Part shown: piece by piece, positions 16,196 through 23,103 of the stretch | How the letters are laid out: every line of letters starts with the position of its first letter | Numbering within the stretch: the stretch's first letter is position 1 | NCBI GenBank assembly: GCA_002394125.1 | Contig: DGSY01000169.1 | Coordinates: forward strand, 1 to 31,274 | From: Ruminococcus sp. UBA4350 | GTDB lineage: Bacteria; Bacillota; Clostridia; Oscillospirales; Ruminococcaceae | Length of the DNA: 31,274 nt | Reading direction: 5' to 3' | Program-made: the position numbers and the translations under genes | Notes under the pieces: generated by a model | The model's input: the letters and a program-made list of their open reading frames with translations, nothing else | Database searches by the model: none | What the model was told of the DNA's origin: nothing

Positions 16196-16234
16196 CGATT
16201 TGGAAACAAATAACCGAAAAGCACCTGCACCCCC

Positions 16235-16263
16235 TTGACGAAACCGAAAAAATGTAGTAAAAT
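16235..16263 (+). promoter_or_regulatory. Promoter of pfkA
   Basis: TTGACG (16235-16240) and TAAAAT (16258-16263) are separated by 17 nt, 86 nt upstream of the pfkA start. Confidence 0.75.
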
Positions 16264-16349
16264 AGTAAGCGGCAAGTTATGCTCGTAATAAATATAAAAG
16301 GAATGCGCCGCGTCCGGCGGTGCAGAATTTTTGAGGAGGTTCAACTATT

Positions 16350-17309
16350 ATGAAGCGAATCGGTGTTCTTACCAGCGGCGGCGATGCGCCGGGCATGAAT
16401 GCGGCGATCCGTGCGGTCACAAGAACTGCGCTCTATAAGGGCATGGAGGTCGTCGGCATCCGGAGAGGCTATAACGGCCTGCTCAATCTGGACGTATTTG
16501 ACATGAATGCGCGCTCGGTCTCGTCCATCATCCAGCGCGGCGGCACACTGCTCTTTACCGCACGCTGTCTCGAATTCAAGGAGGAAGCAGGCGTCCTCAA
16601 GGCGGTCGAGAACTGCCATAAGCTCGGCATCGAGGGTCTCGTTGTCATCGGCGGCGACGGCTCCTACCGCGGCGCGGGCGACCTTTCCCGCCACGGCATC
16701 CCCTGCATCGGTCTGCCAGGCACCATCGACAACGATATCTCCAGCACCGATTTCACGATCGGCTATGATACCGCTATGAACACCGTCGTCGAGCTGGTCG
16801 ATAAGCTCCGCGACACCAGCCACAGCCATGACCGCTGCTCCGTTGTTGAGGTCATGGGCAGAGGCGCAGGCTATATCGCAGTCAATACCGCTGTCGCCTG
16901 CGGCGCTGTCGAAGTGCTTTGCCCGGAGAAGCCTTACGATCTCAATGAGATCATCACCAAGATGCAGGAGGGCAGAAAGCTCGGCAAGCAGAACTTCATT
17001 ATCGTCGTTGCCGAGGGCATCGGCCACTCCGCGGAGATCGCAAAGACGATCGAGCAGGAGACCGGCATCGAATCCAGAGCAACGATCCTCGGCCATGTGC
17101 AGCGCGGCGGCTCGCCGACTGTCCGTGACAGAGTGCTCGCAAGCCAGATGGGCAAATATGCCGTTGATCTGCTCGAACAGGGTATCGGCAACCGCGTCGT
17201 CGGTGTGCGCGGCAATAAGCTCGTCGATTATGACATTCAGGAGGCGCTCCAGATGAAGAAGCCCTTCGATGATGACCTCTACGATCTGACAAAAATCATC
17301 AGCATCTGA
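16350..17309 (+). CDS. pfkA: ATP-dependent 6-phosphofructokinase
   Basis: A 319-aa enzyme, the exact usual bacterial length, that makes fructose 1,6-bisphosphate. ATP-site motifs are LTSGGDAPGMNAAIR (7-21) and GGDGSYRGA (101-109). The catalytic base is Asp127 in PGTIDNDI, and the substrate-binding stretch is EVMGRGAGYIA. Gly104 after Asp103 marks the ATP rather than the PPi type. HVQRGGSPTVRDR near residue 249 is the C-terminal signature. A good GAGGAGG site precedes ATG 16350. No clear terminator follows, so some transcripts may continue into the folT leader. Confidence 0.97.
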   Translation: MKRIGVLTSGGDAPGMNAAIRAVTRTALYKGMEVVGIRRGYNGLLNLDVFDMNARSVSSIIQRGGTLLFTARCLEFKEEAGVLKAVENCHKLGIEGLVVIGGDGSYRGAGDLSRHGIPCIGLPGTIDNDISSTDFTIGYDTAMNTVVELVDKLRDTSHSHDRCSVVEVMGRGAGYIAVNTAVACGAVEVLCPEKPYDLNEIITKMQEGRKLGKQNFIIVVAEGIGHSAEIAKTIEQETGIESRATILGHVQRGGSPTVRDRVLASQMGKYAVDLLEQGIGNRVVGVRGNKLVDYDIQEALQMKKPFDDDLYDLTKIISI

Positions 17310-17344
17310 ACCGAACATTGTATGCCGGGCAGAAGTCACGCTTC

Positions 17345-17459
17345 TGCCGCAGAGTAGGAGATCCCGCGTAAAGTGCCGCCCGAACGGGGAGTTGTCGGAC
17401 GGACGAAAAATGCACAGCCTGTGTATTTGCGGTGGGGTCTTCGCATCCCGCTGGAGGCA
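17345..17459 (+). promoter_or_regulatory. Tetrahydrofolate (THF) riboswitch
   Basis: The conserved THF-riboswitch pieces occur in order: GAGTAG (17352-17357), CCCGCGTAAAGTG (from 17363), GGGGAGTTGTCGG (from 17386), GGACGAAA (from 17401), GCGGTGGGG (from 17429) and GCATCCCGCTGG (from 17443). P1 closes with TGCC (17345-17348) and GGCA (17456-17459). It precedes a folate transporter gene, the usual context of this riboswitch class. The call rests on pattern recall, not on a covariance search. Confidence 0.88.
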
Positions 17460-17472
17460 TGAGGGAATATGC

Positions 17473-17519
17473 AACACTCCTTTGTGCATTCAGTACATTG
17501 TGCAAAGGAGTGTTTTATT
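17473..17519 (+). terminator. Expression platform of the THF riboswitch (terminator / ribosome-site hairpin)
   Basis: A 12-bp perfect stem (17473-17484 with 17503-17514), extendable to 16 bp with two wobble pairs, is followed by TTTTATT. Its 3' arm contains AAGGAG (17505-17510), the folT ribosome site, 9 nt before ATG 17520. The hairpin can therefore stop transcription or hide the ribosome site when folate is plentiful. Confidence 0.8.
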
Positions 17520-18107
17520 ATGAAAATCTTTCGCTGGTCTCTTGAAGAACTGAAAAGTCTCCGTGCTGTGATCGTCACGGGACTGCTGATCGCGCTCTCT
17601 ATGGTGATCGAATCGTTCACGATCAATCTCGGCTTTGCCAAGATCAATTTCGCGTTTCTCGCGATCGCCGCGATCGGTATGCTCTACGGCCCGTCCGTCA
17701 GCCTGTTCGCGGGCGCGGTCTGCGATGTGCTGGGCTATATGGTCGCTCCGGACGGCGCATTCTTCCCGCTCTATACGCTGATCGGCGCGGCACAGGGGCT
17801 CATCTACGGCCTGATCGCCTATCGCCGCATCCCGACACGCACCGGCAGAGCCTTCGATACGGAAATGATCATCCGCCTTGTGACGGCGCGGATCGTTGAT
17901 GTTCTTTTCATCAATCTGATCTGCAATACCGCGGCGAATTACCATTACGGCTTCCTCTCCGACAGAACGCTCGGCGCAGCGATCGGTGCGCGTGTCGCGA
18001 AGAATCTGCTGGAGCTGCCGATCGACATTGTGCTGATCGCCGCCGTGCTGACTGCGGTACTGAAGGCCTATGAGACCGTATTCGGAAAGACACGGAAACC
18101 GGCGTAA
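17520..18107 (+). CDS. folT: Folate ECF transporter S component FolT
   Basis: A 195-aa integral membrane protein with about five or six hydrophobic segments. It starts with a short cytosolic helix containing LRAVIVTGLLIALSMVIE, followed by the family part GFAKINFAFLAIAAIGMLYGP and FAGAVCDVLGYMV. This pattern is that of folate-family substrate-capture subunits of energy-coupling-factor transporters, which share an ATPase module encoded elsewhere. The THF riboswitch upstream supports folate as the substrate. The ATG at 17520 is fixed by the ribosome site in the hairpin. proC follows after 24 nt without a terminator. Confidence 0.92.
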   Translation: MKIFRWSLEELKSLRAVIVTGLLIALSMVIESFTINLGFAKINFAFLAIAAIGMLYGPSVSLFAGAVCDVLGYMVAPDGAFFPLYTLIGAAQGLIYGLIAYRRIPTRTGRAFDTEMIIRLVTARIVDVLFINLICNTAANYHYGFLSDRTLGAAIGARVAKNLLELPIDIVLIAAVLTAVLKAYETVFGKTRKPA

Positions 18108-18131
18108 ATACGAAAAAAAGGAAGTATACAT

Positions 18132-18956
18132 ATGAAACTCGGATTCCTCGGCGCAGGCAATATGGGTACCGCAATGATGCGCGGGATCGCTGCCTCTGCG
18201 CTCTGCAAAAACGGCGAGATTTCGGAAATCTTCGCATTTGATACGGACAGCGCAAAGCTCGGCGCGCTCAGCGATGCGGGAATCAAGCCCTGCGATTCCG
18301 CACAGGCGCTCAGCGATACGGTTGATTTTCTGGTGCTGGCCGTCAAGCCGCAGGTGCTCGGCGGCGTACTGGATGCACTGAAGCTGCGCAAAGAGCAGGT
18401 CATCGTTTCTATCTGCGCGGGCATCTCCGCGGAATTCATCCGCAGCCATACGATCCCCGATGCGCGGATCATTCTCTGTATGCCGAATACCCCGCTGATG
18501 CTCGGACTCGGCGCGACGGCGCTCGCAAAATGCGACGGCGTGACCGATGCGGAATTCTCGCTCGCGATGCAGATGTTCGCGACCTGCGGCATTGCGGAGG
18601 AGATCCCCGAAAGCAAAATGCGCGAAATCATTGCAGTCAACAGCTCCAGCCCGGCGTTCCTCTATCTCTATGCAAAGGGATTTCTGGAATTCGCAAAGGC
18701 GGAGGGACTTGACGACGGCGCTGCGCTGCGTCTGTTTGCACAGGCCATGATCGGCTCCGCGAAGATGATGACCGATTCCGGCTACAGCATCGACGAGCTG
18801 ATCAAAATGGTCTCCTCCCCCGGCGGCACGACGCTGGCCGGTCTCGATCAGCTCTATGCCGGTGATCTGACGGATACCGTGCGCAAATGCTGCGACGCCT
18901 GCACGACCCGCGCCTATGAGCTTGCGGGTGCCGAGCGGAAAGCGGAAAAAGGCTGA
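18132..18956 (+). CDS. proC: Pyrroline-5-carboxylate reductase
   Basis: A 274-aa NAD(P)H-dependent enzyme for the last step of proline synthesis. The Rossmann start is MKLGFLGAGNMGTAMMRG. LVLAVKPQVLGGVL (about 67-80) and MPNTPLMLGLGATAL follow. The C-terminal signature TDSGYSIDELIKMVSSPGGTTLAGL (about 217-241) covers the substrate site. AAAGGAAG precedes ATG 18132. It lies in the middle of the folT-proC-SpoIIM-like-YesL-like group, with no terminator in the gaps, so it may be partly under riboswitch control. Confidence 0.95.
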   Translation: MKLGFLGAGNMGTAMMRGIAASALCKNGEISEIFAFDTDSAKLGALSDAGIKPCDSAQALSDTVDFLVLAVKPQVLGGVLDALKLRKEQVIVSICAGISAEFIRSHTIPDARIILCMPNTPLMLGLGATALAKCDGVTDAEFSLAMQMFATCGIAEEIPESKMREIIAVNSSSPAFLYLYAKGFLEFAKAEGLDDGAALRLFAQAMIGSAKMMTDSGYSIDELIKMVSSPGGTTLAGLDQLYAGDLTDTVRKCCDACTTRAYELAGAERKAEKG

Positions 18957-18965
18957 ATATTATTC

Positions 18966-18995
18966 TCCCCCGCTGCATATGGTATTGCGGAGGGA
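18966..18995 (+). promoter_or_regulatory. Hairpin hiding the ribosome site of the SpoIIM-like gene
   Basis: 18966-18973 can pair with 18987-18995 in 8 bp with one bulged A. The 3' arm contains GGAGGG, the only ribosome site of the next gene, 6 nt before ATG 19001. It may limit translation unless proC is being translated. Confidence 0.4.
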
Positions 18996-19000
18996 TGCTT

Positions 19001-19642
19001 ATGAAACTGACAACCGGAATACTCTACCGAACCGTATCGGCGCGGACAGGCAGTCTGCGCACCGCCCTGAAGCCGCCGGATCCGATCCGGCTGCTGCTGG
19101 CATGGACCGTCGCGGGCGCATTGCTCGGCGCGGTGCTGTGCCGCCGGATGCCGCAGCTCGCGGACTCGCCGCTGCTGACGCAGGGACTTGCCGTCTCCGC
19201 TGAGACGCGGTCGCTCTGGACAGTCTGCAAAACGGCGCTCTGTCCGATGCTCCTGCTGCTTGGCGGCATCTGGGCAAGCGGCTGCGCGGCATTCGGACAG
19301 CTCCTCTCTGCGGGGCTGCTGCTGAGCCGCGGCATCGCATTCGGGATCTCGGCCGCTGTGTGCTTTATGCGGTTTCCGATGCGGGATGCCGCTGTCATCG
19401 CGGCGGTGCTGATTTTGCCGTATGGCTTTTTCAGTGCGCTGGTGCTGTGCTATGCGGTGCGCGATGCGATGCGGATGTCCGGCAGGATGACAGGCTGTCT
19501 CCTGCACGGCACTGCCGAGGCGGAGGTCTGCGGCACTGACCGGCTGTCGAATATGCTCTGCTGTCTGCTGCTGACACTGGCGGCGGCGGGAATGCAGACA
19601 ATGCTGCTCTGGCTGCTGAATGACCCGATGCTGGCAGCATGA
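19001..19642 (+). CDS. SpoIIM-like integral membrane protein
   Basis: A 213-aa protein with about five hydrophobic segments (about residues 30-50, 80-100, 105-125, 128-150 and 185-208). The middle part, LLLLGGIWASGCAAFGQLL then LLSRGIAFGISAAVCFM and AAVIAAVLILPYGFFSALVL, has the spacing of stage II sporulation protein M (Bacillus SpoIIM, 214 aa, part of the engulfment complex with SpoIID and SpoIIP). Similarity was judged by eye and is modest, so a general DUF95-type membrane protein is the alternative. The start at ATG 19001 is preferred over 18995 because GGAGGG needs the 6-nt spacing. Confidence 0.6.
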   Translation: MKLTTGILYRTVSARTGSLRTALKPPDPIRLLLAWTVAGALLGAVLCRRMPQLADSPLLTQGLAVSAETRSLWTVCKTALCPMLLLLGGIWASGCAAFGQLLSAGLLLSRGIAFGISAAVCFMRFPMRDAAVIAAVLILPYGFFSALVLCYAVRDAMRMSGRMTGCLLHGTAEAEVCGTDRLSNMLCCLLLTLAAAGMQTMLLWLLNDPMLAA

Positions 19643-19658
19643 AAGGATGTGTGAAACT

Positions 19659-20567
19659 TTGGGACTCTTCGGAGGCTATCAGAATCCGGGGCCGGGCATC
19701 AACCCGAATGCACCGAAAAAGAAGCCTTTCTTCCGGTACTGGGAGGTGCTGTGGCATAATTTCAGCAAGCTGATCTCCCTGAATCTGATCTATACGCTTC
19801 TGCACGCGCCGATGTTTCTGGCGGTCATCTTTTTCTTTGAAACGAACAACAAATTCACCTATGCAATGACCGGCTTTCTGCTGGCGGTGCAGTTTCTGCT
19901 GGAGGGGCCGGCAATGGCGGGATGCGCCCGCGTCCTGCGCCTGATCGTGCTGGACAAGGCGTTCTTCCTCGGCGAGGAATTCAAGAAAGGCTTCAAACAG
20001 AATTTCGGCGCCGCGGTGCTTTACTGGTTCATTGATGCGGTCGTGATCGCCTCGGTCATCGCCGGATATTATGTCTATCCGCAGCTCGTGCAGCAGTCGG
20101 GCAGTCAGGCGGTCTATATCCTCTACGGCATTTCGCTGGCGGTCGCGCTGGTGCTGCTGTTCATGAATTATTACATCATGGCATTGCAGGCCGCGACCAC
20201 GCTGAAAAAAGCTACCGTTCTGAAAAATTCGCTGATGCTCGCGGGACTGTCGCTGAAGCAGTGCCTGCTCACAACGCTGATCGTCGTGCTGCTCGCCGGC
20301 ATCATGGTTCTGCTCATCTGGCTGACGCCGCTGTTCATGTTCCTGCTGGCGTTCTTCCCGGCGGCACTGATCGGCTATACGGTGATGTTCATTCACTATC
20401 CGGTCATCCAGAAATTCGTCATCAATCCCTACTATGAGGATCGCGGCGAGCAGAATCCGGAGGAGGAGCAGGAAACGCCCGATGAGGAGCGCGTCTTTAC
20501 CGACCGCGGCGGCACGGAGGAGCCCGTGAAAAAGCAGTCCTCAAAGAAGGGCAAGATCATTTCGTGA
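19659..20567 (+). CDS. YesL/DUF624-like membrane protein
   Basis: A 302-aa membrane protein. The N-terminus GLFGGYQNPGPGINPN followed by KKKPFFRYWEVLWHNFSKL is characteristic of the YesL/DUF624 family, whose function is unknown though members often sit near sugar transporters. Hydrophobic segments are near residues 38-60, 70-90, 130-150, 160-180, 200-235 and 240-255. The tail is long, hydrophilic and charged (NPEEEQETPDEER...KKQSSKKGK). TTG at 19659 is taken as start because family proteins begin MGLF; an in-frame ATG at 19647 lies on top of the AAAGGA site and is less likely. It is the last gene of the folT group. Confidence 0.8.
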   Translation: MGLFGGYQNPGPGINPNAPKKKPFFRYWEVLWHNFSKLISLNLIYTLLHAPMFLAVIFFFETNNKFTYAMTGFLLAVQFLLEGPAMAGCARVLRLIVLDKAFFLGEEFKKGFKQNFGAAVLYWFIDAVVIASVIAGYYVYPQLVQQSGSQAVYILYGISLAVALVLLFMNYYIMALQAATTLKKATVLKNSLMLAGLSLKQCLLTTLIVVLLAGIMVLLIWLTPLFMFLLAFFPAALIGYTVMFIHYPVIQKFVINPYYEDRGEQNPEEEQETPDEERVFTDRGGTEEPVKKQSSKKGKIIS

Positions 20568-20603
20568 AGCGGATCTCGGCTATGTTTTCCGGAAATGAAT
20601 ACG

Positions 20604-20641
20604 CAAAAGAGCGAACCGGCAATGCTGTCGGTTCGTTTTTT
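20604..20641 (+). terminator. Intrinsic terminator after the YesL-like gene
   Basis: A 10-bp stem (20612-20621 with 20626-20635, one wobble) is followed by TTTTTTC. The 16 bases at 20604-20619 recur exactly at 22970-22985, in the terminator on the other side of the next gene. Confidence 0.9.
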
Positions 20642-20778
20642 CATAGTCCCTTTTCGCATATGTGTATCTGAAACAAACCGTAATTTGTCGGGCGGGCAGA
20701 CCGTTTCCGTTTCGTGATGACTTCACAGTCTTTTGCAGAGCTGCACATTTCTTTCGTTTTCAGGAAGTATAAAATCGC

Positions 20779-20807
20779 TTGACTATTCTGCGAAATTATG
20801 GTATAAT
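20779..20807 (+). promoter_or_regulatory. Promoter of the secreted metalloprotease-like gene
   Basis: TTGACT (20779-20784) and TATAAT (20802-20807) are separated by 17 nt, 62 nt upstream of ATG 20870. Confidence 0.82.
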
Positions 20808-20869
20808 GATACACATAGTAATTTACTGACAACAATCCTGCTGTTTTTCTGGAAGGAGTAAGCGAAGTC

Positions 20870-22939
20870 ATGAAGAAACTCAAACGAATGATAAGCACAC
20901 TGCTCGCTGTCGGCATTGCAGCATCCGGACAGCTTACCGGTACTGCATCCGCGGCAGAGACATCCGATCTGTCGGAACGCATCGCAGACATCAAAGCGGT
21001 GCAGGAACAGGCGCTGGAGGAATACAGAACGCAGAAATACACGGAGGGAACTGCGACGGCGAAGGTGCTCTGCGTCCTTTTTTCAGATGTGTATATGGAT
21101 AAAGATGACCCGGAAACGGGGAAACGCACCGATGATCATGTCGTATTGGAGCGTGACTCGGATGAAGCCAGGGTGCTCGAATATTCGTTCAGACGGTTTG
21201 AGGATGCCGTATATGAATACACAGACGGTGATCTGAAAGCGGAGATCACACCATACTGGTATGAAGAAACGGTGGATGTACGGAAACTCCCCTACAATGT
21301 GGTCCAGCCTGATCGCAATATTTTGCTGGCATTTCCGCCGGAATATGACCCGGAAAACTATGATTTCGTGATCGGATTTACCGGCAAGACGGGTTCGTTT
21401 TCTTTTCGGCAGAATCATGACCTCGGAGTTGCAACCCTCCTCAGCTTTCACAACTACGGATATGCCTATGTTCAGATTCCCGATCTCGAAGCAGAGCTGA
21501 AGCTCGCTGAAGCGGATGCACCGCTCGAAGAACTGAACAAGATCCCGCAAACAACCTCCAGTGTGATGATCCATGAATGGATGCATCAGATCGAAAATAA
21601 GCGGGATACATGGTTCCATGAGAAATCGGTCGGGGTTCCGCGCTGCCATGACTATCTGCTCGAAGAGGCATCTGTCGTCAGTGACGGGGAAGCAAAACTG
21701 ACATACACAGAGGAAGACGGCATCAGCTATGTCACCAATTCAAGAAGAGGCTATAAATGGGAACACGATAAGGACAAATACGCATACGATAATTCCTACT
21801 ACAAAGCATTCCTGAGCGGTGAAATCATTGATACGCAGCATGACAACAGAAAAGTCGGAATGTTTCCGGCACTCTGGAAAGCACTTCTGAAGGGTGATGA
21901 GATCGGAAACTACACCCTGCTGAATACAGAAACGGGTAAGTATCTCTGCCTTGATAACAAGAATGCGAAGGACGGTGTTGTCCCTATTCCGTTCAGTCCC
22001 GTCGGCCCGCTCCCTTCCAATCTGATATGGAATCTGCGTATGGATACAACGACCGACTGGCTGAAGCAACAGTGGCCTAACGGCGGTTTACCCTATCCTT
22101 TTGATGACGAAGGCGCCATCGCTCTGGTGAACCGGCAGAGTCTCCGTTCCGTAGTGCTCGAAATGCACACAAAGCAAACAACCAGTGAGGGCGCCACCAT
22201 TCCTGCGGAACCGCTCTATACCGTTCCCATAGTTGACGCGTTCTATACAGCGGAAAAAACGACATTCGGTTTTCTGCCTGTTCCGACGGAAGACGGAAAC
22301 TATCAGCTGAAATCCGATCTGATTAAAATCGGAGATACGATGCTGTCTGTATCGGGGAAAACCGTGAACAATGAAGCGGAAAACCCGAACAGCACATGGA
22401 AAATTGAGGAAGTCAAACCCGTTACGGAAAGCTATGTGATCCGGCATTTGGGCAGCGGCAAATTCCTGAAGGCAAATACATCAGCCGAAAAAAGCGAAGC
22501 ACTGATCCTGACGCGGAATGCGCAGGGCTATTATACCATTCAGAGCAAGGACAAAAAGCAGTCTCTGACTGTCAAAGACGGTCAGCCGAAAGCGGACGGC
22601 GCTGTCACATTTGCGAAAACAGCGGCCGGTTCGTCTGCACAGCTTTGGGAGCTCCTCTGTACGCCCGACGGCAGCTATCAGCTTGCTAGCGCCGCTAACA
22701 AGAGTCTGTTCCTTGACTGGGATGCGGAAACCGGTGAAATGACACTGCAAAAAGGCGGCACTTCTGAGAGCCAGAAGTTTGAGATCCGGGAACCGTTCAC
22801 CGCTGAGAATCTGGAAATGCTGCGCAGTGCGCTGCTGAACAAAATCCCCATGGACGAACTGGACAGCAGCTACGATCTGAACTGTGACGGCATCATTAAC
22901 AGCAGTGATTACTCTTTGCTCAAGCGTTATTTGTCATGA
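20870..22939 (+). CDS. Secreted HExxH metallopeptidase-like protein with ricin-type and dockerin-like regions
   Basis: A 689-aa exported protein. A signal peptide (1-28) ends near GTASAAE. Residues 60-330 carry a probable zinc-peptidase domain with HEWMH (His235, Glu236, His239); the third metal ligand could not be assigned. From about 335 on, several short stretches (NYTLLNTETGKYLCLDN, VIRHLGSGKFLKAN, QSLTVKDG, NKSLFLDWD) look like ricin-B lectin repeats, suggesting carbohydrate binding. The C-terminus (669-680) is a full dockerin calcium loop of the DxNxDGxxxxxD type followed by YSLLKRYL; the preceding helix TAENLEMLRSALLNK lacks its loop. AAGGAG stands 11 nt before the start. Base composition is visibly more AT-rich than in the neighbours. 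The peptidase family was not identified. Confidence 0.8.
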   Translation: MKKLKRMISTLLAVGIAASGQLTGTASAAETSDLSERIADIKAVQEQALEEYRTQKYTEGTATAKVLCVLFSDVYMDKDDPETGKRTDDHVVLERDSDEARVLEYSFRRFEDAVYEYTDGDLKAEITPYWYEETVDVRKLPYNVVQPDRNILLAFPPEYDPENYDFVIGFTGKTGSFSFRQNHDLGVATLLSFHNYGYAYVQIPDLEAELKLAEADAPLEELNKIPQTTSSVMIHEWMHQIENKRDTWFHEKSVGVPRCHDYLLEEASVVSDGEAKLTYTEEDGISYVTNSRRGYKWEHDKDKYAYDNSYYKAFLSGEIIDTQHDNRKVGMFPALWKALLKGDEIGNYTLLNTETGKYLCLDNKNAKDGVVPIPFSPVGPLPSNLIWNLRMDTTTDWLKQQWPNGGLPYPFDDEGAIALVNRQSLRSVVLEMHTKQTTSEGATIPAEPLYTVPIVDAFYTAEKTTFGFLPVPTEDGNYQLKSDLIKIGDTMLSVSGKTVNNEAENPNSTWKIEEVKPVTESYVIRHLGSGKFLKANTSAEKSEALILTRNAQGYYTIQSKDKKQSLTVKDGQPKADGAVTFAKTAAGSSAQLWELLCTPDGSYQLASAANKSLFLDWDAETGEMTLQKGGTSESQKFEIREPFTAENLEMLRSALLNKIPMDELDSSYDLNCDGIINSSDYSLLKRYLS

Positions 22940-22969
22940 TTCCACTGCATTCTGCCAGGCAGAATAAAA

Positions 22970-23010
22970 CAAAAGAGCGAACCGGTGCAAAACCAGTTCG
23001 CTCTTATTCT
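22970..23010. terminator. Bidirectional terminator between the secreted protein gene and guaA
   Basis: A 10-bp perfect stem (22973-22982 with 22996-23005) has three further inner pairs. The plus strand continues ATTCTTTG and the minus strand continues TGTTTTATTC. It serves two convergent genes. Confidence 0.85.
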
Positions 23011-23026
23011 TTGTATAAATATGATC

Positions 23027-23045
23027 TGTTGCCAAAATGTTGCCA
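23027..23045. repeat. Tandem TGTTGCCA repeat, 11-nt period
   Basis: TGTTGCCA occurs at 23027-23034 and 23038-23045, one helical turn apart, in the gap between the convergent genes. It could be a protein-binding site or a remnant of a recombination site. No integrase gene is nearby. Confidence 0.35.
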
Positions 23046-23103
23046 TTCGCGCACTTTCAAAGCGAAAAGTCACGCAAATACGCTATTATTCGGCTTTCTC
23101 AGA

